Assembly: GCA_002499525.1 (NCBI GenBank)
Contig: DAMC01000041.1
Coordinates: forward strand, 1 to 11,561
From: Nitrosopumilales archaeon UBA218
Lineage (GTDB): Archaea; Thermoproteota; Nitrososphaeria; Nitrososphaerales; Nitrosopumilaceae
DNA: 11,561 nt
Reading direction: 5' to 3'
Shown: piece after piece, positions 7,164 to 11,561 of the stretch
Layout: each line of letters begins with the position of its first letter
How positions within the stretch are numbered: position 1 is the stretch's first letter
Program-made: the position numbers and the translations under genes
Notes under the pieces: generated by a model
Databases searched by the model: none
What the model saw: only the letters and a program-made list of their open reading frames with translations
Told to the model about the DNA's origin: nothing

Positions 7164-7544
7164 TTATGCCTTTGTTTCAGCTGGAGGAGCTTCTTCGATT
7201 TTCAGCTCTCCATCATAAGAGCAATTAAGTTGATAAATTTCTTCAGAGATTGTATTTCCACGAAGAAGACGTCGCTTTCTTTGTCCTTTGTCTCCTTGTC
7301 TTAGTCCAACTCCTTTAGATATGAGTACTTGTTTTCTTGCAGAACCGTAAATGTCTGAACGCATTGGAATGCCAGACTTGTCACTACCTCCAGTGATTTT
7401 CAGTTTTCCTGCTAATCCTGCAATTGCAGCATCAACTTCACCACCAAGGTGCAATCCAATGAAAGCATTAGCTTCCTTGTCTTTGATTTCTTTGGAAACT
7501 GATTTTCCTTTCTTGTCTGATATTGTAATCTTAAAGTTAGCCAA
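7164..7544 (-). CDS. rps6e: Small-subunit ribosomal protein S6e
   Basis: A 126-residue protein matching the short archaeal form of S6e. The start MANFKITISDKKGKS and the central block KITGGSDKSGIPMRSD are diagnostic. They are followed by GVGLRQGDKGQRKRRLLRGNTIS, the strongly basic S6e signature, and then by the short end EIYQLNC with an acidic tail. It lacks the long C-terminal helix that carries the phosphorylation sites in eukaryotes, as is normal in archaea. The protein sits in the small ribosomal subunit. The start codon is TTG at 7544. It heads the minus-strand series S6e, aIF2 gamma, PIN protein, a widely conserved archaeal gene order, and is divergent from a small zinc-ribbon gene 68 bases away. 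Confidence 0.96.
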   Translation of the reverse strand: MANFKITISDKKGKSVSKEIKDKEANAFIGLHLGGEVDAAIAGLAGKLKITGGSDKSGIPMRSDIYGSARKQVLISKGVGLRQGDKGQRKRRLLRGNTISEEIYQLNCSYDGELKIEEAPPAETKA

Positions 7545-7568
7545 GTATTGCTCAGTTTTTTTGAGTGG

Positions 7569-7577
7569 CTAATAAAC
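7569..7577 (-). promoter_or_regulatory. TATA-like element upstream of S6e
   Basis: Read on the minus strand this is GTTTATTAG, centred about 29 bases before the TTG start of S6e. A second candidate, TTAAATTTT near 7586-7594, lies further upstream and also serves the opposite strand. The leader would be very short or absent. Confidence 0.4.
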
Positions 7578-7585
7578 CATGTGAA

Positions 7586-7595
7586 AAAATTTAAG
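7586..7595 (+). promoter_or_regulatory. TATA-like element upstream of the plus-strand zinc-ribbon gene
   Basis: AAAATTTAAG is centred about 23 bases before the ATG at 7613, the usual leaderless spacing. Its near-symmetry means it could also drive S6e in the other direction with a leader of about 20 bases. Confidence 0.4.
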
Positions 7596-7612
7596 CCATT
7601 TAGAGTAATTCA

Positions 7613-7741
7613 ATGATTATGAAGGAAGAGATCGCATGTCCTAGATGTAACAACAAAATGGACGATATGCAAGCATGCCATATGATCTGCAGTAATTGTG
7701 GTGCACATCTTGACTGTTCAGACAAGGGCTCTTTTTGGTAA
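7613..7741 (+). CDS. Small zinc-ribbon protein, function unknown
   Basis: A 42-residue protein, ATG at 7613 to TAA at 7739-7741; an alternative ATG two codons later (7619) is equally possible. The sequence carries six cysteines: Cys9 and Cys12 in ACPRCNNKM, then Cys22, Cys26 and Cys29 in ACHMICSNCGAHLDC, and Cys35, with His23 and His32 available as extra ligands. This can build at least one zinc ribbon of the CxxC/CxxC type. Nearly a fifth of the residues are Cys or His, which is far from random and supports a real gene, as does the TATA-like box at the right distance. I do not recognise a named family. It faces a second small zinc-ribbon gene with a single base between their stops. A nucleic-acid or protein-binding role is a guess. 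Confidence 0.8.
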   Translation: MIMKEEIACPRCNNKMDDMQACHMICSNCGAHLDCSDKGSFW

Positions 7742-7742
7742 G

Positions 7743-7916
7743 TTAGATTCCTGGTCTTTTTGGAATGTAGTCAGCTGCCATGTTGATAGCTTTGTCTTTC
7801 ATGATTTCCAAGTACGTATCATAATCTGCTTCAAAATTGCAGTGAGGACACTTTACGATAGTGACTTCGTCATCAAGTTTAGCTGGCCTGTCACATTCAG
7901 GACACTTTGCATCCAT
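7743..7916 (-). CDS. Small zinc-ribbon protein, function unknown
   Basis: A 57-residue protein read on the minus strand from the ATG at 7916-7914 to TAA at 7745-7743. It begins MDAKCPECDRPAKLDDEV and has a second knuckle in IVKCPHCNFEADYD, giving Cys5, Cys8, Cys23 and Cys26, a compact two-knuckle zinc ribbon. A helix-prone, charged tail follows and ends IPKRPGI. The fold and size recall the LysW/ArgW amino-group carrier proteins, but the acidic EDWGE-like C-terminus that carries the substrate in those proteins is missing, so I do not make that call. A TATA-like box sits 25 bases before the ATG and is shared with the divergent tRNA gene. Its 3' end almost touches that of the opposing zinc-ribbon gene. 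Confidence 0.82.
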   Translation of the reverse strand: MDAKCPECDRPAKLDDEVTIVKCPHCNFEADYDTYLEIMKDKAINMAADYIPKRPGI

Positions 7917-7936
7917 GACTAGTCAATGCTTCAAAA

Positions 7937-7946
7937 CTATATTAAC
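7937..7946. promoter_or_regulatory. TATA element shared by tRNA-Gly and the minus-strand zinc-ribbon gene
   Basis: CTATATTAAC lies about 30 bases before the 5' end of the tRNA on the plus strand. On the minus strand it reads GTTAATATAG and lies about 25 bases before the ATG at 7916. It is the only good TATA candidate in this 54-base gap, so it probably positions transcription both ways. Confidence 0.5.
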
Positions 7947-7970
7947 GCTAATTTGAAATTCATTATCTAC

Positions 7971-8044
7971 GCGGTGTTAGTCCAGCCTGGTAGGACGTCA
8001 GCTTCCCAAGCTGAAGGTCGTGGGTTCAAATCCCGCACACCGCA
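7971..8044 (+). tRNA. tRNA-Gly (anticodon CCC)
   Basis: A 74-base gene that folds into a full cloverleaf. The acceptor arm GCGGTGT (7971-7977) pairs with ACACCGC (8037-8043), followed by discriminator A at 8044. The D stem pairs GTCC with GGAC. The anticodon stem pairs TCAGC with GCTGA around loop TTCCCAA, giving anticodon CCC, which reads GGG. The T arm has the GTTCAAAT-type loop closed by GTGGG/CCCGC. No intron is present and the 3' CCA is not encoded, so it must be added after transcription. A TATA element lies about 30 bases upstream. Identity was read by hand folding. Confidence 0.95.
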
Positions 8045-8100
8045 CGTGAATTCAGCGTGATTGTTAGTGATTTTAGCAAGTATTGCAAAAGATATCATAG

Positions 8101-8116
8101 TTTAAAAAATATTTAA
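8101..8116 (+). promoter_or_regulatory. TATA element upstream of the membrane-anchored coiled-coil gene
   Basis: TTTAAAAAATATTTAA ends 23 bases before the ATG at 8140; the AATATTTAA part is centred about 27 bases upstream. This fits a leaderless transcript and supports the ATG at 8140 over the out-of-frame ATG at 8132. The rest of the 95 bases between the tRNA and this gene shows nothing else I can name. Confidence 0.5.
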
Positions 8117-8139
8117 GTTGTAATCGACGGCATGACTAC

Positions 8140-8487
8140 ATGAAGATAATTTATGGTGTCTTTGGAATTGTTGTCATAATCGGGATATTAGCTTACTTTG
8201 GATTTGTAAATGTAGATTTAGCACCAAAACAAAAATTCAAAGAACGACTTTCTCAACTTGACGAACAATTTGATCTTACTAAAAAGAATTTTGAGAATGG
8301 ATTATTGAATGAGGCTAACTATAAGGAAAAATTAGAGGAGCTATTGAATAAACAAAAAGAATTGTACTCAGAGGTTAAAAAATATCCTTGGAGTGACTCG
8401 GAAATATCAGATTACAATCAATGGTTCAGAGGCATTATGAAATTTCCAAGTAAGATAGAGCAAGAATATCAAAAACATTTGGGATAA
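8140..8487 (+). CDS. Small single-span membrane protein with coiled coil, function unknown
   Basis: A 115-residue protein. Residues 4-24 (IYGVFGIVVIIGILAYFGFVN) form one membrane helix or uncleaved signal anchor, with a short positively charged start, so the bulk is probably outside the cell. Residues 30-80 are highly charged and heptad-like (KFKERLSQLDEQFDLTKK, later LEELLNKQKELYSEVKK), predicting a helical hairpin or coiled coil. The stretch FENGLLNEANYKEKLEELL faintly resembles SHOCT-type short helical domains, but I would not assign it. A tryptophan-containing segment (YPWSDSEISDYNQWFRGI) follows and the protein ends HLG. It has its own TATA box and is followed by a T-tract, so it looks like a single-gene unit. 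No named family recognised. Confidence 0.8.
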   Translation: MKIIYGVFGIVVIIGILAYFGFVNVDLAPKQKFKERLSQLDEQFDLTKKNFENGLLNEANYKEKLEELLNKQKELYSEVKKYPWSDSEISDYNQWFRGIMKFPSKIEQEYQKHLG

Positions 8488-8488
8488 G

Positions 8489-8494
8489 TTTTTT
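8489..8494 (+). terminator. T-tract terminator for the membrane-anchored coiled-coil gene
   Basis: A run of six T begins two bases after the stop codon region (TAAG then TTTTTT). Archaeal RNA polymerase terminates at such T-tracts without needing a hairpin. It is one half of a convergent arrangement with the minus-strand tract at 8519-8524. Confidence 0.5.
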
Positions 8495-8518
8495 AGATAA
8501 CCTGAATGGTTTAAATCC

Positions 8519-8524
8519 AAAAAA
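8519..8524 (-). terminator. T-tract terminator for the C39-like/TPR gene
   Basis: Six A on the plus strand read as six T on the minus strand, directly after the C39-like/TPR gene stop. Together with 8489-8494 this 41-base gap holds opposing terminators for the two convergent genes. Confidence 0.5.
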
Positions 8525-8528
8525 GAAA

Positions 8529-9470
8529 CTACATTTCTTTTATAGCTTCTATAATTGCATCATGATCTTTGGCGTTTGGTGTGTATTTCAGATATTTTTC
8601 AAAGTCGATTTTTGCCTGATTGTTTTTATTTAATGCCATATTGACTAGACCGCGATTTTTGTAGATAGGTCCAAATCGGCTTTCATTAATATCAATTGCT
8701 TTTGAATAATACAAATCTGCAGAATCATACTGCTTTGTTTTAAGATAATAGTTCCCAAGGCCTCTGTAAGCTAGGTAGCATTTTTTATTTATCTCAATAC
8801 TTTTTTCATAAAAATTCACACATTCTTGTGAGTTTTTTTCGTTGTATATGCCTCCCAAAAGACACATTGCAGTAGAATTTGTGACATCAAGTGTTATTGC
8901 TTCTTTGAGTGTACTGATTGCTTCTTCTTGCTTTCCCTGCAAGTTAAGCTTCTCAGAAATAAAACATAGCCGATTTGATTTTTCTTTTGACTTGCTGTCC
9001 AAATGGATTGTAGAAATTATATCCGTAGGTGCCAGAATTATAGCTAGATTTCCATCTTCTTCCCATAATTTTTCAAATTGTTGTTCTGGGATTACCCCAA
9101 TCTGATCATGTTGTGGAATATAGTGTAAAATCGTCCTTTCTTTTTCATCATAACCAGAGATAACAGATGCGTGTTGAACTGTTTCATAAATTCCTGGTAG
9201 AATTACTATCGGAGGAATTCCCATATCAATGATTTTCTTTAGCTCTCGCGTGTTTGAATGGAGAATTAAACTACCAAGGCCGTGTCTTTCAGCAAGTTCC
9301 AATCCCTCAACTAAGATACTTCCTCGAACATTTGGATATTTTTTTGCAATGTCTCTTGCTTCAGATATTGGGAGGTTGACATTCCAGTATTTTGATACTG
9401 CGCTAATAGCAAGGGGTAAGCAGATATTTTCTTCTGTTACTTGTGGTAGTAACAGCTCATGTTCACTCAT
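8529..9470 (-). CDS. C39-like cysteine-peptidase-fold domain with C-terminal TPR repeats
   Basis: A 313-residue protein, ATG at 9470. Residues 1-150 resemble the C39-like papain fold: LPQVTEENICLPLA offers the oxyanion Gln10 and nucleophile Cys17, and VQHASVISGYD offers His100. WEEDGNLAIIL near 138 gives the typical domain end. The third catalytic residue is not obvious, because the usual Asp-Pro position reads HYIPQHD, so activity is uncertain. Residues about 163-310 contain tetratricopeptide-type helical repeats, seen as EEAISTLKEAITLD, CVNFYEKSIEIN and YDSADLYYSKAIDIN. No signal peptide or transporter domain is present, so it is probably cytoplasmic and not a bacteriocin exporter. It follows the amidotransferase gene by 34 bases on the same strand but has its own TATA-like box. 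The substrate is unknown. Confidence 0.82.
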   Translation of the reverse strand: MSEHELLLPQVTEENICLPLAISAVSKYWNVNLPISEARDIAKKYPNVRGSILVEGLELAERHGLGSLILHSNTRELKKIIDMGIPPIVILPGIYETVQHASVISGYDEKERTILHYIPQHDQIGVIPEQQFEKLWEEDGNLAIILAPTDIISTIHLDSKSKEKSNRLCFISEKLNLQGKQEEAISTLKEAITLDVTNSTAMCLLGGIYNEKNSQECVNFYEKSIEINKKCYLAYRGLGNYYLKTKQYDSADLYYSKAIDINESRFGPIYKNRGLVNMALNKNNQAKIDFEKYLKYTPNAKDHDAIIEAIKEM

Positions 9471-9490
9471 TGCATGTAATTTTTTTATTT

Positions 9491-9500
9491 CGTATTAAAA
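9491..9500 (-). promoter_or_regulatory. TATA-like element upstream of the C39-like/TPR gene
   Basis: On the minus strand TTTTAATACG is centred about 25 bases before the ATG at 9470, just after the stop of the amidotransferase gene. It suggests independent transcription despite the close spacing. Confidence 0.45.
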
Positions 9501-9504
9501 CTGA

Positions 9505-10047
9505 TCAAAGTTTAGTGAATTTTTCCAGCAATTGTAGTCCATCTGTACTCATTTCAGGATGAAATTGTGTTCCATAGATTTGTAGTTCCTCATATTGAAT
9601 AATTTCATATTTACAATAATTCGAATCGGCAATTTGAGTTAGATGTTTTCCTAGTTGCGATATCTCAAAATTGTGGCTCTGGTAGACGTCTATTATTCCT
9701 CCACATAATGGATTATTCTTTTTTATCTGTACACTAGAATGCCCTTTTTGAAGGGATGGCATTCTTCTAATTGTTCCACCAACAGTTAGTGCTAGAATCT
9801 CTGCCCCATAACAAATTCCCAGAAGTGGTTTTTTTTGTGATATGCAGTTCTGAATAATTTTAGAATTGATTGCGTTCATGTCTTGATTGTTGTGTCTTCT
9901 ACCAGAAAGAATCACAGAATCAATTTGCTTTAATTCCAAGATATCTATATCATCAAATGTTTTTGTATAGTGCTGGACTTGGATAGAAGATAAAAAATCT
10001 GTTATGTTTTTTATGAATATTGAACCATTATCGACTATCAATAACAT
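9505..10047 (-). CDS. Class I glutamine amidotransferase, GuaA-subunit-like
   Basis: A 180-residue single-domain amidotransferase. It begins MLLIVDNGSIF, like the stand-alone archaeal GMP synthase glutaminase subunit. The nucleophile elbow is LLGICYGAEIL with Cys79, and YGTQFHPEMS gives His163 and Glu165, completing the triad that releases ammonia from glutamine. SHNFEI occupies the place of the SHKDEV-type loop in GuaA. The oxyanion loop is unusual: SGRRHN where the family normally has SGGP. The frame stays open upstream to 10173 inside the previous gene, but I choose the ATG at 10047 because homology begins there, the extra residues look like noise, and a TATA-like box lies 25 bases before it. 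No ammonia-accepting synthetase partner is in the window, so the product acted on is unknown; GMP synthesis is one possibility. Confidence 0.87.
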   Translation of the reverse strand: MLLIVDNGSIFIKNITDFLSSIQVQHYTKTFDDIDILELKQIDSVILSGRRHNNQDMNAINSKIIQNCISQKKPLLGICYGAEILALTVGGTIRRMPSLQKGHSSVQIKKNNPLCGGIIDVYQSHNFEISQLGKHLTQIADSNYCKYEIIQYEELQIYGTQFHPEMSTDGLQLLEKFTKL

Positions 10048-10067
10048 GAGTAAAGGTTTATCGTACT

Positions 10068-10076
10068 TGTTTAAGT
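10068..10076 (-). promoter_or_regulatory. TATA-like element that supports the amidotransferase start
   Basis: On the minus strand ACTTAAACA is centred about 25 bases before the ATG at 10047 and lies in the 32-base gap after the UPF0182 gene. A start further upstream would place the promoter inside its own coding sequence, so this box favours the shorter protein. Confidence 0.45.
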
Positions 10077-10079
10077 TGA

Positions 10080-11561
10080 TTACTTGCCCACTATGACAGA
10101 GACATAGTGTAATTCTGGTACACCATCTACAGTTGTAATTACACCAATGTTTACTGTATCTGTTTCTTGCCACATTATGATACGTTTTGACTTTTGTAAA
10201 ACAAATTTACTAATGAATTTGTCGAGTATCTTATCTGTGGCCTCCGAGTCAGCTTGTGAATATAATGAGATTGCATCCTCCTTGAACGATAATGGTACTG
10301 AAAGACTTGTTGGAGTAATGATTTCAAGGTTCTTTGAGGTGAAGAATGATTTTATTTTTTCAATTCTTGCGTCTTTTTCAAATCCAGGTTCGGCTTTTGT
10401 TGCAGATGATGTTGGTACTACGCCTGCTAGTTTTTGCAAATATGCCTCAAAAGCTTCTTGCTGTGTATTACCTAGCCCTACATAGTACTCGCCATTAAAT
10501 GCAGCCCCAACTGCGGCAATTGTTCCAAGTTGTGCTACTACACCATCTCCAGAACCAGCTGTATAAACAGGGATAAAGTAAACATCATGGTCACCAACTC
10601 TGTACAATATATTGTCACCAATTCTTGGAGTCCTGAGCAAAGTTTTTAGCTGTGCAAAGTCAGTATCCTTCTCTAGGGCTTCACGAACTGCTGTGGGTCC
10701 AATAAGTTTGGTGGTGGAGTTTAGAGGGACCTCATAGAAATGCATGTTTCCAAGTGTGGGCAAGTCGTTTTCTACAATCATGTATCCTGAAAGATTCTTT
10801 CCTTTAGAGTCCCGTAATTCTAGCGAAAGCAATCCTAGGAATTTCTTGGTATCAAATCCCGGAGGTTTAGCCTCAATATAGTAAGCGTCGAGTTTATCTG
10901 GGATTTCGAAGAAGGAATTTGCTTGGATAAATGTTGACGTGTCAGTTACATGGTAAATGTTAAACATTTCTGTTTTCCACGTAAACAATTCTTGTGGGTA
11001 TCTGACTTGTTCAGTGAGCCAAGATGGAATAGGTTTGAATTTATTTCCATATTGACTTTCAAGTATTTTTGCAAAGTAGTCATCACCAGATTTTAAAAGT
11101 TGAATATCGCCATTGTAAGTATCTACTAAAGCAAATCCGACCAATCGAAGATATGGATTGCCCATTGAGTATGGCACAGAGCGGGTGTCAAATCCTATAA
11201 TTAGTGGTACGAGCCAGTAGGTATTTTTTCCATCAGTAACAGGATAGATGTCTAGTTTTTGTCCAAACAGATCATAGAGAAAATATGGATAAAGTGTTTC
11301 CATTCTATCATAGACATCCTTGTATCGCATTACGTGGACTGATGTACTTGGATATGATAGCAAAAAGTTTGGTTCAAAGACCCAACTTAATGGAGGAGAA
11401 AGGGTAATTCCACCATTACCTGAATAAACTGCTTTATCTATTTCTGCACTGGTGCCTCCCCTGTTTGCTGGAAAAGCCGACCAGGTTTCATGGAATAATC
11501 CGCCCTCACCGTAGTAGATCAATCTTTGCGGGAAGAGATCCTCAGTTTTCACGGACTGACC
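10080..11561 (-). CDS. UPF0182 family membrane protein, C-terminal part (cut by window edge)
   Basis: The frame is open through base 11561 (it reads Gly-Gln-Ser before the GTG at 11552), so this is the last 493 residues of a longer protein; the GTG is unlikely to be the start. UPF0182 (COG1615) proteins are usually around 900 residues with several membrane helices in the N-terminal half, and the part here corresponds to the large soluble half. Recognisable pieces are RLIYYGEGG, the region VRYPQELFTWKTEMFNIYHV with a following FFEIPDK, then YMIVENDLPTLGNMHFYEVP, and IGDNILYRVGDHDVYFIPVY. No membrane segment is evident in the visible part. The biochemical function of the family is not known to me. 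The amidotransferase follows after 32 bases. Confidence 0.9.
   Translation of the reverse strand, partial: GQSVKTEDLFPQRLIYYGEGGLFHETWSAFPANRGGTSAEIDKAVYSGNGGITLSPPLSWVFEPNFLLSYPSTSVHVMRYKDVYDRMETLYPYFLYDLFGQKLDIYPVTDGKNTYWLVPLIIGFDTRSVPYSMGNPYLRLVGFALVDTYNGDIQLLKSGDDYFAKILESQYGNKFKPIPSWLTEQVRYPQELFTWKTEMFNIYHVTDTSTFIQANSFFEIPDKLDAYYIEAKPPGFDTKKFLGLLSLELRDSKGKNLSGYMIVENDLPTLGNMHFYEVPLNSTTKLIGPTAVREALEKDTDFAQLKTLLRTPRIGDNILYRVGDHDVYFIPVYTAGSGDGVVAQLGTIAAVGAAFNGEYYVGLGNTQQEAFEAYLQKLAGVVPTSSATKAEPGFEKDARIEKIKSFFTSKNLEIITPTSLSVPLSFKEDAISLYSQADSEATDKILDKFISKFVLQKSKRIIMWQETDTVNIGVITTVDGVPELHYVSVIVGK

Noticed and set aside
7743..7916. LysW/ArgW amino-group carrier protein
   Set aside because: The zinc-ribbon spacing is similar, but the essential acidic EDWGE-like C-terminus is missing (it ends IPKRPGI) and no lysine/arginine biosynthesis genes are near.
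8045..8100. Possible C/D-box or other small RNA after tRNA-Gly, with repeated GTGATT
   Set aside because: No convincing C box/D box pair or stable hairpin could be read; the short repeat is too small to count in AT-rich sequence.
10048..10173. N-terminal extension of the amidotransferase into the end of the UPF0182 gene
   Set aside because: The extra 42 residues are Cys/Arg-rich and do not resemble the family, they overlap a confident gene in another frame, and a TATA-like box fits the ATG at 10047.
11550..11552. GTG as the true start of the UPF0182 protein
   Set aside because: The frame remains open to the window edge and the family has a long N-terminal membrane half, so the gene almost certainly continues outside.

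Overview
The window looks like chromosomal DNA from a low-GC thaumarchaeon (Nitrososphaerota, Nitrosopumilus-like ammonia oxidiser). The evidence is a set of archaeal/eukaryal-type information genes (aIF2 alpha and gamma, S6e, Nop10, an Fcf1-like PIN protein), an AglB/STT3 oligosaccharyltransferase with eukaryote-like catalytic-core spacing, cobalamin genes, and AT-rich TATA boxes about 25 bases upstream of many start codons (leaderless style). The lineage call is inference from gene content. I see no mobile elements, CRISPR arrays or rRNA, and no gene-free stretch longer than 300 bases.

Layout. Positions 1-1122 hold a divergent cobalamin pair: CbiA/CobB (minus, cut by the left edge) and the CobO-type adenosyltransferase (plus), whose reactions follow one another. 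Positions 1158-2119 hold aIF2 alpha and Nop10 on the plus strand. Nop10 runs head-on into aglB so tightly that the two stop codons overlap. From 7544 down to 2116 there is a minus-strand series: S6e, aIF2 gamma, PIN/Fcf1-like protein, metallo-hydrolase, AglB. The first three form a familiar archaeal translation/ribosome cluster; the last two continue it in the same direction. Positions 7613-7916 hold two tiny convergent zinc-ribbon genes, followed by tRNA-Gly(CCC) at 7971-8044 and a small membrane-anchored coiled-coil protein at 8140. From 11561 down to 8529 lies a second minus-strand series: a UPF0182 membrane protein (cut by the right edge), a GuaA-like glutamine amidotransferase and a C39-like/TPR protein.

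The most notable object is AglB. A complete STT3-type oligosaccharyltransferase is joined, through a Ser/Thr/Pro-rich linker, to a complete cyclophilin-type prolyl isomerase domain in one 891-residue reading frame. Because the C-terminal part of STT3 faces outside the cell, the isomerase should act on the same emerging proteins that AglB glycosylates, as a built-in glycosylation-plus-folding machine. A second theme is that aIF2 alpha, aIF2 gamma, S6e, the PIN protein and AglB all appear to start with TTG, while most other genes here start with ATG.
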